Shown piece by piece: positions 9,351 through 23,170 of a DNA stretch of 64,000 bases. This DNA is from Pseudomonas sp. S09G 359. Lineage in GTDB: Bacteria; Pseudomonadota; Gammaproteobacteria; Pseudomonadales; Pseudomonadaceae. The position numbers and the translations under genes were made by a program. The stretch covers positions 5,237,501 through 5,301,500 of the forward strand of contig NZ_CP025263.1 in NCBI RefSeq assembly GCF_002843605.1, given 5' to 3'. Numbering within the stretch: the stretch's first letter is position 1; each line of letters starts with the position of its first letter. The notes under the pieces were generated by a model. The model was not told the DNA's origin. It did not search any database and saw only the letters and a program-made list of their open reading frames with translations.

Positions 9351-10697
9351 TTAATTGATCTGGAAAGGGTAAACCGAGCCCAGTTTAAGGATTTGCGTCA
9401 ATTCATCCAATGCCGTCCGGCACTCCAGCAACAATTGCGGGTCAGCCAGGTCGGTTTCGCGCAGGCTGTCGCGGTAGTGCTTGTGGACCCATTGGGTCAG
9501 GGTGTCGTACAACGGCGCAGTCATGATAACGCCTGGGTTTACCGCAGCCAGCTCGGTTTCGTTCAAGGCCACACGCAAGCGCAGGCAGGCTGGGCCGCCG
9601 CCGTTCTGCATGCTTTGCTTGAGGTCGAAGACTTTGACTTCGCGGATCAGCCCACCGGCTGCGGTGAGGTTTTGCAGGTAGTGCCATACGCGTTCATTGG
9701 CACGGCACTCTTCTGGCACGATCAGCAGCATCGAGCCGTCAGGGCGTGTCAGCAACTGGCTGTTGAACAGGTAGGACCGTACCGCGTCCTCGACACTGAC
9801 CTGGGCGCGGGGCACGCACACCGACTGGAAGTTACCACCCAGCTTGCCCAGCTTGGCCTGCAGTTCGCCGAGCATCTGCTCGGTATTGAGGAACGCGTCC
9901 TCGTGGTAGAACAGCACCTCGCCGTTGCCCACCGCGATCACGTCATTGTGGAATACGCCGGCGTCGATCACCGCCGGGTTCTGCTGAGCGTAGACCACAC
10001 CGCCCTCCTTCAAACCGTGCAGGCGTGCGACGGCCTGGGACGCTTCAAGGGTCTGGCGCGCCGGGTATTTCTGCGGGGCCGGGTAACGGGGGTCGAACGC
10101 ACTGCGGCCGAACACGAAAAACTCCACGCCCGCCTCACCGTATTCGCGGCAGAAACGCGTGTGGTTGGCCGCGCCTTCGTCGCCGAACTGCGCCACCGCC
10201 GGCAACGCGGCGTGGTGGGCGAAGTGTTTACCGTCGGCGAACATCGCCCCCAGCACGCGGCTGGTGGTCGGGTGTTCGATGCTGCGGTGGTATTTGCAAT
10301 TGAGGTTGGCGGCGGTGAAATGCACGCGACCATCCGCGGTATCGGCACTCGGGCTGACGGTGGCGGCGTTGGCCACCCACATGCTTGATGCCGAGCAGCT
10401 GGCGACCAGCAACGGCATGGCCTGTTTGGCCGCCTGTTCAATCACCTGGGCGTCGCTGCCGCTGAAACCGAGGCTGCGCAAGGCGGCCACGTCCGGGCGT
10501 TCCTGTGGAGCCAGCACGCCTTGCACAAAACCCATGTCCATCAGGGCTTTCATTTTCTGCAGACCCTGCAACGCCGCTTCCTTGGGGTTGGAATGCTGCT
10601 GGCTGTTGCTCTGGGATGCGACGTTGCCGAAGGACAAACCGCCGTAGTTATGGGTCGGCCCCACTAGACCGTCAAAATTGACTTCATAGGATTTCAT
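9351..10697 (-). CDS. astB: N-succinylarginine dihydrolase
   Basis: A 448-residue enzyme that removes two ammonia and CO2 from N2-succinylarginine to give N2-succinylornithine, step two of the AST pathway. It starts [20 protein letters not shown]; related motifs include [28 protein letters not shown] and [18 protein letters not shown]. The His and Cys of the guanidino-modifying superfamily lie in [10 protein letters not shown] and [12 protein letters not shown]. The start is the ATG at MKSYEV; the 35 codons upstream in frame run into a REPIN and are not coding. Confidence 0.97.
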   Translation of the reverse strand: MKSYEVNFDGLVGPTHNYGGLSFGNVASQSNSQQHSNPKEAALQGLQKMKALMDMGFVQGVLAPQERPDVAALRSLGFSGSDAQVIEQAAKQAMPLLVASCSASSMWVANAATVSPSADTADGRVHFTAANLNCKYHRSIEHPTTSRVLGAMFADGKHFAHHAALPAVAQFGDEGAANHTRFCREYGEAGVEFFVFGRSAFDPRYPAPQKYPARQTLEASQAVARLHGLKEGGVVYAQQNPAVIDAGVFHNDVIAVGNGEVLFYHEDAFLNTEQMLGELQAKLGKLGGNFQSVCVPRAQVSVEDAVRSYLFNSQLLTRPDGSMLLIVPEECRANERVWHYLQNLTAAGGLIREVKVFDLKQSMQNGGGPACLRLRVALNETELAAVNPGVIMTAPLYDTLTQWVHKHYRDSLRETDLADPQLLLECRTALDELTQILKLGSVYPFQIN

Positions 10698-10760
10698 CGG
10701 CGAGGCTCCACGAACATCTGTTTTTATAGGCATCAAAAGTCTGCAACACACCACAAATCC

Positions 10761-10806
10761 AATGTGGGAGGAGGCTTGCATCGGGGGCAAGCCCCCTCCC
10801 ACATTA
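10761..10806. repeat. compact REP doublet
   Basis: AATGTGGGAGGAGGCTTGC is followed almost directly by the opposite arm GGGGGCAAGCCCCCTCCCAC, with the usual roughly 50-base loop missing. It lies between astD and astB inside the aru operon and could form a hairpin in the transcript that reduces read-through or protects the upstream mRNA. Confidence 0.85.
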
Positions 10807-10820
10807 GATCACTGTCACCT

Positions 10821-13312
<2,492 letters not shown>

Positions 13313-13373
13313 GCTATCTCCTCAGACGGGCCGCCTTGCAGCCACCCGCGAAACTCTCTTTTAAGCGCAGTAT

Positions 13374-14393
13374 TCAAACCGCTACCAGACGCACGCTCGC
13401 GCCTTCGCCAACGCCCAGGGCCTCGGCGGCTGCCAGGTCGAGGGTCACCGGTTTACCCGGCGCGTAGTCCAGTTCCAGCATCACCGCGCGGTAATCCTGC
13501 AACTGGCCATTGCTGACCAGGTACTGGCGCCCTACCCCCTTGAGCATCTCGCCGATCTTCACCGGCACTACGCGGCTCTGGGCAATCGAGCGAATACCCG
13601 ACACCCGCGCGTGCAGCGTCGGGCCGCCGTCGAAGATGTCGATGTAGTGGTCGGTCTCGAAGCCTTCGCGCATCAGGATGTCGAAGGTGATCTGCGCACG
13701 CGGGTGCACTTGGCCCATGGCTTCCTGGGCTTCATCCGGCAGCAACGGCACGTAGATCGGGTAATGCGGCATCAGCTCGGCGAGGAAGGTGCGGCTTTTC
13801 AGCCCGCACAAGCGCTCGGCGGCGGCGTAATTGAGGTCGAAGAAATTGCGCCCGATGGCGTCCCAGAACGGCGAATCACCGTTCTCGTCGCTGTAGCCGA
13901 CGATCTCGGTCACCACCGAGTCGGCAAAGCGCTCGGGGTGGCCGGCGACAAACAGCAGGCGGCCACGGGAATTGAGTTCCGACCACGGCGAACCGACCAG
14001 CGCAGGCTTCACGTAGAAACTGGTGAGCAGGCTGTTGCCGGTGAGGTCGTGGCACTGGGAAAGCACGTGGATCTTGTTGTGGATCTTCAGCTCGCGGGAA
14101 GCGTGCACGAAGGTTTCGTTACGGAAGCTGTAGAACGGCTCCGAGTAACCCGCCGAGGCGACGATGGCCGAGCAGCCGGCAAGCTCGCCGGTCTCGGTGT
14201 CTTCGAGCACGAAGAAATAGCTTTCTTCACCGTTGAAACTGACCTCGGCCGCGAAGGACGCTTCGCTGGCGGCGATCTTGTCGCTCAGGCGTTCGACATC
14301 ATCCGGCAAGGAGGTGACACCAATCGGGCTGTCCGCAGCCAGACGCTGTACCTCGCCCAGATCAGCCATTTGCGCGGGGCGCATCACCAGCAT
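13374..14393 (-). CDS. aruF: arginine/ornithine N-succinyltransferase, alpha subunit
   Basis: A 339-residue paralogue of the following AstA subunit. It starts MLVMRPAQMADLGEVQRLAA and carries GVTSLPDD, FYVKPALVGSPWSELNSRGR and FFDLNYAAAERLCGL. With AruG it forms the heteromeric succinyltransferase acting on arginine and ornithine. The start is the ATG matching the family amino terminus; 16 further codons in frame upstream are rejected. It is 61 bases upstream of aruG. Confidence 0.96.
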   Translation of the reverse strand: MLVMRPAQMADLGEVQRLAADSPIGVTSLPDDVERLSDKIAASEASFAAEVSFNGEESYFFVLEDTETGELAGCSAIVASAGYSEPFYSFRNETFVHASRELKIHNKIHVLSQCHDLTGNSLLTSFYVKPALVGSPWSELNSRGRLLFVAGHPERFADSVVTEIVGYSDENGDSPFWDAIGRNFFDLNYAAAERLCGLKSRTFLAELMPHYPIYVPLLPDEAQEAMGQVHPRAQITFDILMREGFETDHYIDIFDGGPTLHARVSGIRSIAQSRVVPVKIGEMLKGVGRQYLVSNGQLQDYRAVMLELDYAPGKPVTLDLAAAEALGVGEGASVRLVAV

Positions 14394-14461
14394 GGTGTCA
14401 CTCCTTAACTCGAAAAACTCACAGGAAAAAATACCGGACACGAGCTTAAAACCAGTGCGGT

Positions 14462-14559
14462 CAAATGTGGGAGCGGGCTTGCTCGCGAATACGGTGTGTC
14501 AGTTTATAAATCTGGTGACTGATACACCGCTTTCGCGAGCAAGCCCGCTCCCACATTTG
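14462..14559. repeat. REPIN of the GTGGGAGCGGGC family
   Basis: The arms AAATGTGGGAGCGGGCTTGC and GCAAGCCCGCTCCCACATTT flank a loop containing TCGCGAATACGG and its near-complement. It lies between aruC and aruF in the operon. The family differs from the GGGGGC-type REPINs of the astE array. Confidence 0.92.
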
Positions 14560-14638
14560 AACTTCACAGCTCCAACCAAAGGGTCCGGCATACAAAATTT
14601 GTGCTCGGCGCCCGATCATTCGGGCGCCGAACGGTCTA

Positions 14639-16004
<1,366 letters not shown>

Positions 16005-16158
16005 AATAGCGTCGCAATGGCGCAGTTTAAACGCTGGCGGGGGGTTTGCGGCATCGGCAAGCGGATTTGTCTGCGGCCCGGGCGAACTCATCTATGCACC
16101 GCTCGCCATCGGGCAGGTTTTGCTTCCATGGGCTTTTATTTCTTTGGAAAGCGTCACC

Positions 16159-19100
16159 TTGAACGATCACACCACCAGCCCTCACTACCAACGGTTGATC
16201 AAAACCGTGCCGACGTGGCTCGGCAACGCCACTGCCCACCGGCGCCAGCAGCTCAAACGCACCACCCTGGCCCTCCCGGCCTGGTACAGCCTTGCCTCGA
16301 ACGCCGAGCACCACACCCTCAAAACTCTCAACGCGGCCGCCTGGACCGCACAAAACCCGGTGGACCAGGCCCTGAGCAACGTGCTGGGCATCCATGATTT
16401 CGCGCGCCCCAAGCTGCAAAAGGCCCTCAGGGAGCAGTTCGCACTGGAACTGGACGTCGAGAAGACCCTGATCCGGCTTTATATTCCCGCGACGATTCCC
16501 TGGTTCCCACTGCGCTCCGGCGGCGCCCGCACCTGGACCGTGTCATTGCTGGAAGCCGCCCTGCATAACTTCGAAACCGCTGAAACACACGCCGATGCCC
16601 ATGAACACGCATCGTCCTACCTGCAGCAGACGGCAACCGCCGATCAATTCGAACTCCTCACGGCGGTCAAGGCGCGTATGGGGATCCAGGCGTTTATCCA
16701 ACTGTGCCGCAGCCTGGATATCGGCGGCCAATACCAGGCCTATCTGGCCGAGAATTTTTTGCAACCGGTGGCCTCAGCGACGCTGCAAGCGCAAGTCAAC
16801 ACTGCCCAGGACGCCATGCTCAAGGCGGCGCTGCAGATGGCGGTAATGAAGCAAGACCTCGACAGCACTGTGCGACGCCTGATCGAGGGCATCGTCGACG
16901 GCCTGCAGGGCATGCGGCTGGACGGCAAGCTGTGGCAAGCCCACGACTTGAGCATGATGTCGGCCCAGTTGAGCGGTATCGTGGTGTTTGCCCCGAATCT
17001 TGAGCGCTACCTGGACACGGTCCCCGTGGTCGCCTATATCCCCGACGACCCCGAATCGCCGATCAAGCAGTACACCTCATCCGCCGCACTGATGCTGGAC
17101 CTGACGCGCAAACTGCGCGCGCGCGCCTATCAACGGTTTTTCAGCCGGTTCGTGGCCCAGGAAGACCGCGGGTATTTCTTCGCCGACCTGAACCAGCGTC
17201 TGAGCCGCGTGACCTGGCATCAGCATGTCATTACCGATCCGATGCCCACTTGGCGCGAAACGCCGGTGAGCAAGCCCAACCTGCAATTCGCCTTGAAAAC
17301 CATCAACGGCGACGTGCTGCCGCATCTATACCAACAAAAACTCAACAAGATCATCAATGACGCCGCCGTCACCGCTGTCTCCACCGCCAGCGCCGACCGC
17401 AAGGCCCGCTGGGAGCGTTGGGACGCCCTGCAAAACATCGCCACGACGTTGCTGGAGATCGTCGCATTCGTAGCCGCGCCGTTTTTTCCGCCCCTGGGGG
17501 CGCTGATGATTGGCTATACGCTGTATCAGGTGCTGGATGAGACCTTCGAGTCGATCATCGACTGGGCCCAAGGCCGCACCCACCAGGCACTCGGCCACTT
17601 CTTCACGTTGCTGGAAACCCTGGTACAGCTCGGCATGTTTGCGACCGGCGTACCGATTGCCGAGGACGTACTGCGTAAAGTATTGCCGCAGGAACTGTGG
17701 AGCTTCATCGATAAGCTCAAACCGGTGACGCTGCCCGACGGCCAGTCACGCCTGTGGCATCCGGACCTGAAACCGTATCAACAAGCCTCCACCCCCTTCG
17801 CTACCACTACACCCGATGCCCAAGGCCTTCACTACCACGGTAAAACCGCCAGCCTGCAACTGCCCGAGGGGCGCCTTGGCATCCAGTCGATGTCCGACGC
17901 AGGTGTAGCCACCCTCCGACACCCCCGCCGGACCAACGCCTACCAGCCTCGCGCCTGGCATAACGGCGCCGGCGCCTGGCGCACGGAACTGGACACCCCA
18001 CTGAGCTGGAGCGATGACCAGTTGCTGCGGCGCCTGGGCCATACGCTGGAAGACGTGCCCCTGGACACTCTCAAGCGCCTGGGCAGCCAAGGCGACATCG
18101 ACTACAACGCCCTGCGCAAAGTGCACGTCAACAGCGAACCGCTGCCGCCGCAGCTGGTAGACCAGATCAAACGCTGGCGAATCGACCGCGACCTGCAACG
18201 CTTTATTGACCAAATGCACAGCGACGATCCGGCAGTACACGCCAAGGCCGACCCGCAAACCCAACTGCAACTTCTCACCAGCTACGGTCTTTGGCCAGAG
18301 ACCAAGGCCTTGCGCTTTCTAAACACCAGCGGCGAAACCTCCTGGCAATACGTACCCAAGACCCGCTACCCGGTGGTGCAGATCCACGAGGCGCAGCTGG
18401 CCCGGGGCGATTTGCTCAGCATCGTGTTGCAAACCCTGAATGAAACAGAAATCAGAAACCTGCTGGGCGAGCCTTTGATCGGCCAGCCTGAGGCGCTCCC
18501 GGTGCGCACTGCACGGCTGCGCAAAAAGCTCGCCGCACTGGCCGATGAAAAACGCGCGTCGCTGTTTGACTCGCGCTACCGAGGCCTTGAAGTGACCAAC
18601 GACCCCAGGGTCCAGGCGCTGGTCGACTCCCAGCCAGGCCTGCCCAGCAGCATCGCGCAAGAGCTGTTGCGCGGCGCCAACCAGAAGGAGTTGCAGCAGT
18701 TAAGCCTGGGCAAAGTGCCGGACCGCCTGAAGACCCTGGCACGCTGGGCCCAACAAGAAGTGCGCCTGACCCGCGCCTATGAAGGCTTGTTCATGGACTC
18801 AAGCGATACGCCGGATGCCGCCCTGCTGGCCCTGCATTCCCTCGAACACCTGCCCGGCTGGTCGAACGACGTGCGCATCGAGGTCAAGCAATTGGCCTTC
18901 GAGGGCGCCTTGCACGACAGCATCGGCAAGCTGACCGCCGTCATCCGCAAGGTGCTGGTGATGCACCCAGACGGCGAGTACCAGGCCTATGACCATACAG
19001 GCTCGGAACTCTCTGCGCCCACTGATTGCTACAACGCCATCCTGCAAGCCCTGCCGGACGCCGAGCGTAGCGCCCTGGGCCTGAATATCGGTGAAGGCGC

Positions 19101-21153
19101 CAAGCTGCGGCAAAACCTGCGCGACAACCCCCTGCCCCGCGATACGTTGCGCCCGATCCTGCTTCAGCACCCGTTGGTCAAACCGGCCTACGACCCCGCC
19201 ACCATGCGCCTGCCCGGCGGAATGGACGGCTATGCCCCCACCTCGGGCGCTGCCGGGCGCACCCTGGAAGACCGCACCCGCGAGCTGTTTCCGGCGGTGC
19301 AACCGGCACAGATTGAGGCGATAGTCGCAGGCCTGGCGCGCTACCCCGGTGGCGCACAGAGCGCACTGATCACATTGCAAGCCGAGTACCAGCAGCTGGA
19401 ACACGACCTTTCCCTGTGGGAAGCCGACACCCCAAGGTTGTACCCTGGCACCGAGGTTCGCCTCAGCCGCCAGGACTACGCGATTGCCCGCCAAGGGCGC
19501 CAGCAATGGGCCCAACAACTCAAGCGCTGCTGGCGCCTGGAAAGCGCTGTGCACCAGCCCGAAATCGGCGCGCAAATCGGCTACAAACTGCAATTCAAAG
19601 ACCCGCTCCCCGGCACGCTACCGACCCTGAACCTGCACATGCCGCACGTCACCTTCCTGGAACTCAAAGGCGACAGCAGCACCGAAGGTATCGCGACATT
19701 CCTGCAACGCTTCACGAACCTGCACCACCTGGCGTTGCGCGACATCCCGCTGAATGAGCTGCCTAAAGCCATCTTCGAGATGCCGTACCTGACCCAACTG
19801 GTACTCAGCAACTGCAAGTTGACCCTGAGTGCCACTGACCACGCTGCCCTGGCCGGCATGAGCCGCCTGCAAGTGCTCGACCTCTTCGCCAACCCCCTCG
19901 GGTTGGTGCCCACGGTAGAGGGGCTGCCGGAGTTGCTGTTCCTGGACCTGGCCGAGACGGGCATCAGCACCTTGCCCCAAGGCCTGCTGACGGCACCGAA
20001 ACTGGACACCGCGATCCTGCGGGGCAACCGCATCGGCGAACTGCCGGAGGCGCTGTTCGAGCTACCGGCGAATACCACCCAAGCCTTCGATTTCTCCGGC
20101 AACCCGCTGTCGCGCGCCACCTTGAACAAGGTCAAAACCTACTACCAGCGCACGGGAGAAGACCTTTCGGTGCAGGCCCCGCAACCCGACATTGCCAGCG
20201 TGCGCTCGCTCTACCCGACCTTCGAAACCGAGGAGGCCTCGCGTTTTATCATGGGTTTGCCGGGGGATCTCGACGCAGGCCAAAAGACCTTGGCGCGATT
20301 GCAACAGGAATATCAGACACTGCAAAGCGACCTCGATGCCTGGGTCGTTGCGCAGCCGACCGAACACCCCATACTCGGCGTCCCCCTGGATGTGCAGGAA
20401 GCCGCCACAGAGCAGTTCAAGCGTGGGCAACTCAAGCAATTACTGGAGCAGGCCTGGCGCCGCGAAACCGACGTAAACATGCTGGACACTGGCCCGCACA
20501 TCACCCACGAACTGATGTTCAACCTGGCGATACTCGGTGAACTCCCGACCCTGCGGGCCAATTTCGATCACGTCTCGGTGATAAAGCTCAAGTGCGACAA
20601 CATCACCACCAGCGTCGACGCATTCCTCAATAGCTTCCCCAAATTGAGTGAGCTGCGTGTCTACAAGGCGAAGTTGGGCGGTATCCCCAAGGCAGTGTTC
20701 AGAATGCAGCGATTGCGCATATTAAGCCTGGCGCACTGCGACCTCAGGCGCAGCGATGCTGGCGCCAGATCCCTGGCCGGCATGGACGCCCTGGTCTATC
20801 TCGACTTGCGTAACAACCCGCTACTGAGCATTGCTCCCGACGTCAGCCAAATGCCTGATCTAGCACTGCTGGCCTTGAGCCGCTGCGGTCTGACCGAACT
20901 GCCGAATGGCTTGCTGACCCGAACCGGATTGGAACTGGTGGACCTGCGCAACAACCGGCTGACCAGCATCCCGCCGGATTTCTACGAAATACCGTCGAGC
21001 TTCAGCAACCGAATGTTTTTATCCGGCAACCCGTTTTCCGCCGAAGGGCGCTGGCAGATTCAGCGGTTTTCCATCAAGACCGGTATCGACCTCACCCGAC
21101 GCCTGGCAGATATCGATATTCCGCCCGGGCTGCCAATTGAGCTGGAAGACTAA
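16159..21153 (+). CDS. giant dermonecrotic-toxin-like LRR protein
   Basis: A 1664-residue protein if it starts at the TTG preceded by GGAAAG. The frame is open from 15793, and ATG 15997 is an alternative start. The first ~1100 residues resemble the large Pseudomonas proteins annotated as dermonecrotic-toxin-domain (DUF6543) proteins. A hydrophobic pair at about residues 425-461 (LLEIVAFVAAPFFPPLGALM) and 481-505 could be a membrane-inserting hairpin. Two leucine-rich-repeat blocks lie at about 1165-1320 and 1470-1630. Each is preceded by a helical segment, and the pair forms a roughly 308-residue tandem duplication. There is no signal peptide. Some relatives continue into a NEL-type ubiquitin ligase domain after the LRRs; this one stops 30-35 residues after its last repeat. 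Activity and export route are unknown. It is convergent with argR, with a 4-base overlap. Confidence 0.8.
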   Translation: MNDHTTSPHYQRLIKTVPTWLGNATAHRRQQLKRTTLALPAWYSLASNAEHHTLKTLNAAAWTAQNPVDQALSNVLGIHDFARPKLQKALREQFALELDVEKTLIRLYIPATIPWFPLRSGGARTWTVSLLEAALHNFETAETHADAHEHASSYLQQTATADQFELLTAVKARMGIQAFIQLCRSLDIGGQYQAYLAENFLQPVASATLQAQVNTAQDAMLKAALQMAVMKQDLDSTVRRLIEGIVDGLQGMRLDGKLWQAHDLSMMSAQLSGIVVFAPNLERYLDTVPVVAYIPDDPESPIKQYTSSAALMLDLTRKLRARAYQRFFSRFVAQEDRGYFFADLNQRLSRVTWHQHVITDPMPTWRETPVSKPNLQFALKTINGDVLPHLYQQKLNKIINDAAVTAVSTASADRKARWERWDALQNIATTLLEIVAFVAAPFFPPLGALMIGYTLYQVLDETFESIIDWAQGRTHQALGHFFTLLETLVQLGMFATGVPIAEDVLRKVLPQELWSFIDKLKPVTLPDGQSRLWHPDLKPYQQASTPFATTTPDAQGLHYHGKTASLQLPEGRLGIQSMSDAGVATLRHPRRTNAYQPRAWHNGAGAWRTELDTPLSWSDDQLLRRLGHTLEDVPLDTLKRLGSQGDIDYNALRKVHVNSEPLPPQLVDQIKRWRIDRDLQRFIDQMHSDDPAVHAKADPQTQLQLLTSYGLWPETKALRFLNTSGETSWQYVPKTRYPVVQIHEAQLARGDLLSIVLQTLNETEIRNLLGEPLIGQPEALPVRTARLRKKLAALADEKRASLFDSRYRGLEVTNDPRVQALVDSQPGLPSSIAQELLRGANQKELQQLSLGKVPDRLKTLARWAQQEVRLTRAYEGLFMDSSDTPDAALLALHSLEHLPGWSNDVRIEVKQLAFEGALHDSIGKLTAVIRKVLVMHPDGEYQAYDHTGSELSAPTDCYNAILQALPDAERSALGLNIGEGAKLRQNLRDNPLPRDTLRPILLQHPLVKPAYDPATMRLPGGMDGYAPTSGAAGRTLEDRTRELFPAVQPAQIEAIVAGLARYPGGAQSALITLQAEYQQLEHDLSLWEADTPRLYPGTEVRLSRQDYAIARQGRQQWAQQLKRCWRLESAVHQPEIGAQIGYKLQFKDPLPGTLPTLNLHMPHVTFLELKGDSSTEGIATFLQRFTNLHHLALRDIPLNELPKAIFEMPYLTQLVLSNCKLTLSATDHAALAGMSRLQVLDLFANPLGLVPTVEGLPELLFLDLAETGISTLPQGLLTAPKLDTAILRGNRIGELPEALFELPANTTQAFDFSGNPLSRATLNKVKTYYQRTGEDLSVQAPQPDIASVRSLYPTFETEEASRFIMGLPGDLDAGQKTLARLQQEYQTLQSDLDAWVVAQPTEHPILGVPLDVQEAATEQFKRGQLKQLLEQAWRRETDVNMLDTGPHITHELMFNLAILGELPTLRANFDHVSVIKLKCDNITTSVDAFLNSFPKLSELRVYKAKLGGIPKAVFRMQRLRILSLAHCDLRRSDAGARSLAGMDALVYLDLRNNPLLSIAPDVSQMPDLALLALSRCGLTELPNGLLTRTGLELVDLRNNRLTSIPPDFYEIPSSFSNRMFLSGNPFSAEGRWQIQRFSIKTGIDLTRRLADIDIPPGLPIELED

Positions 21154-22130
21154 CCGCGCTCGGATGGCACCGACGACAATTCAAACGGGCTGCTGCTGCG
21201 CCGTTGGTTGCGGTCTTCGCGGGGGGTGGCGCCGAAGAAGTTGCGGTAGGCGCTGGAGAAGTGCGGCCCCGAGGAGAAGCCGCACGACAGGCCGATCTGG
21301 ATGATCGACTTGCTGGTTTGCATCAACATCTGGCGCGCCTTGTTAAGGCGCAGCTCCAGGTAATACTGGCTGGGGACACGATTGAGGTATTGCTTGAAGA
21401 TGCGTTCGAGTTGTCGTCGCGACACGCACACGTGCTGGGCGATTTCGTCGGTGGTCAGCGGCTCTTCGATATTCGCTTCCATCAACAGCACGGCCTGGGT
21501 CAGCTTAGGGTGGCTGGAGCCCAGGCGGTTTTGCAGCGGGATGCGTTGGCGTTCGCCACCTTCGCGGATGCGTTCTACCACCAATTCTTCGGACACGGCA
21601 CCGGCCAGCTCGGCGCCGTGATCGCGGGCCAGTACCGCTAGCAGCAGGTCGAGTACCGACATGCCACCACAGGCGGTCAGGCGGTCACGGTCCCAGTCGA
21701 ACAGATGGCTGGTGGCGATGACCTTGGGGAAGCGCTCGGCAAAATCGTCCTGCCAGCGCCAGTGCACGGCGGCGCGGTAGCCGTCGAGCAGGCCAAGCTG
21801 GGCCAACGGGTACACACCGGCCGACAAGCCGCCAATCACACACCCGGCGCGCACCAGCTGCTTGAGCGCCGTGCTCAGTTGCGAGGCGATCACGGTCGGC
21901 GGTTCATCCGCCAGCAGGAACAGTTTCTGGAAGCCTTCCAACTTGCCGGCCCACGGCTCGCCGGGCAACTGCCAGGCGCCTTCGGTAGCCGGTTCCGCTT
22001 GCAGGAACGACAGCTCGTAGACCACGTCCGGATGCACCCGCTGGGCAACGCGCAAGGCCTCCTCAGCCAGCGCAAGCGTGAGTGCTTTTGTGCTGGGCCA
22101 AATCAGGAAACCAATTTTATGGGCGGTCAT
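21150..22130 (-). CDS. argR: arginine-responsive AraC-family regulator ArgR
   Basis: A 326-residue GlxA-type regulator. A DJ-1/PfpI-like amino-terminal domain (about residues 5-185) is followed by an AraC helix-turn-helix pair (about 215-305), with DEIAQHVCVSRRQLERIFK and IGLSCGFSSGPHFSSAYRNFF. Segments such as WQDDFAERFPKVIATSHLFD match P. aeruginosa ArgR almost word for word. ArgR activates aot and aru and represses biosynthetic genes in response to L-arginine. It is probably the distal gene of the aot operon, separated from aotP by a REPIN. Its 3' end overlaps the end of the LRR gene by four bases. Confidence 0.95.
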   Translation of the reverse strand: MTAHKIGFLIWPSTKALTLALAEEALRVAQRVHPDVVYELSFLQAEPATEGAWQLPGEPWAGKLEGFQKLFLLADEPPTVIASQLSTALKQLVRAGCVIGGLSAGVYPLAQLGLLDGYRAAVHWRWQDDFAERFPKVIATSHLFDWDRDRLTACGGMSVLDLLLAVLARDHGAELAGAVSEELVVERIREGGERQRIPLQNRLGSSHPKLTQAVLLMEANIEEPLTTDEIAQHVCVSRRQLERIFKQYLNRVPSQYYLELRLNKARQMLMQTSKSIIQIGLSCGFSSGPHFSSAYRNFFGATPREDRNQRRSSSPFELSSVPSERG

Positions 22131-22221
22131 GGAGTGCTATCCGAAGCGAAGAACGGTGATGAAGATAAAGGCCAATGCTAGCCGGTAAACCCACACAAAT
22201 CTCAAAAGCTGATGAAGATCC

Positions 22222-22313
22222 AAATGTGGGAGCGGGCTTGCTCGCGAATGCGGTGGGCCTGTTCCACATCAACCAACTGATCTGACGCTTTCGCGAGCAA
22301 GCCCGCTCCCACA
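22222..22313. repeat. REPIN between argR and aotP
   Basis: The arms AAATGTGGGAGCGGGCTTGC and GCAAGCCCGCTCCCACA have TCGCGAATGCGG and CTTTCGCGA in the loop. It belongs to the same family as the element between aruC and aruF. It lies in the roughly 250-base gap between aotP and argR. Confidence 0.92.
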
Positions 22314-22378
22314 GGGGATTGGGGCTTGTCGTGAGACTGCCAAGCATGCACTAAATCAGTGCACAAAAGCAGTCCTGA

Positions 22379-23143
22379 TTACTTCAAGCTGCCCGACAGG
22401 AACTGCTGCAACCGCTCAGACTGCGGGTTCACCAGCACTTCACGCGGGTTGCCACGTTCTTCGACGATGCCTTTGTGCAAAAACACCAGCTGGTTGGACA
22501 CTTCACGGGCAAAGCCCATTTCGTGGGTGACTACCACCATGGTGCGGCCTTCCTGGGCCAGGTCCTGCATCACCTTGAGTACTTCGCCGACCAGTTCCGG
22601 GTCGAGCGCCGAGGTGGGTTCGTCAAACAGCATCACCTCCGGCTCCATCGCCAGGGCACGGGCGATCGCCACGCGCTGCTGCTCGCCACCGGACATGTGG
22701 CCAGGGAACGCATCCTTACGATGGCCTACGCCCACCTTGGCCAGGTAGTGCTCGGCCTTTTCACGCGCGTCTTTTTTCGACATGCCCAGCACGTGCACCG
22801 GGGCTTCCATCACGTTTTCCAGCGCGGTCATGTGCGACCACAGGTTGAAATGCTGGAACACCATGGACAGGCGCGAACGCATGCGCTGCAGCTGTTTAGG
22901 GTCGGCAGCCTTCATGGCGCCGTCCTTGTTGGCCACCAGTTTCAGCTCTTCGTTATTGAGCAGGATCTTGCCGGCGTGGGGTTGCTCCAGCAGGTTGATG
23001 CAGCGCAAAAAGGTACTTTTGCCCGAACCACTGGAACCGATGATGCTGATCACATCACCGGCCGCGGCGGCCAGGGATACGCCTTTGAGCACTTCATGAC
23101 TGCCATAGCGTTTATGCAGGTCTTGGACTTCAAGTTTGTACAT
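22379..23143 (-). CDS. aotP: arginine/ornithine ABC transporter, ATP-binding protein
   Basis: A 254-residue cytoplasmic ATPase of the polar amino-acid uptake class. Walker A is [11 protein letters not shown], the ABC signature is [15 protein letters not shown], and Walker B is [15 protein letters not shown], followed by the switch His in [10 protein letters not shown]. The start is [14 protein letters not shown]. It powers AotQ/AotM import of arginine and ornithine delivered by AotJ. The order aotJ-Q-M-O-P-argR is the Pseudomonas one. Confidence 0.96.
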   Translation of the reverse strand: MYKLEVQDLHKRYGSHEVLKGVSLAAAAGDVISIIGSSGSGKSTFLRCINLLEQPHAGKILLNNEELKLVANKDGAMKAADPKQLQRMRSRLSMVFQHFNLWSHMTALENVMEAPVHVLGMSKKDAREKAEHYLAKVGVGHRKDAFPGHMSGGEQQRVAIARALAMEPEVMLFDEPTSALDPELVGEVLKVMQDLAQEGRTMVVVTHEMGFAREVSNQLVFLHKGIVEERGNPREVLVNPQSERLQQFLSGSLK

Positions 23144-23170
23144 GCGGTCGGTTCTCACAAAAACAGGTGG

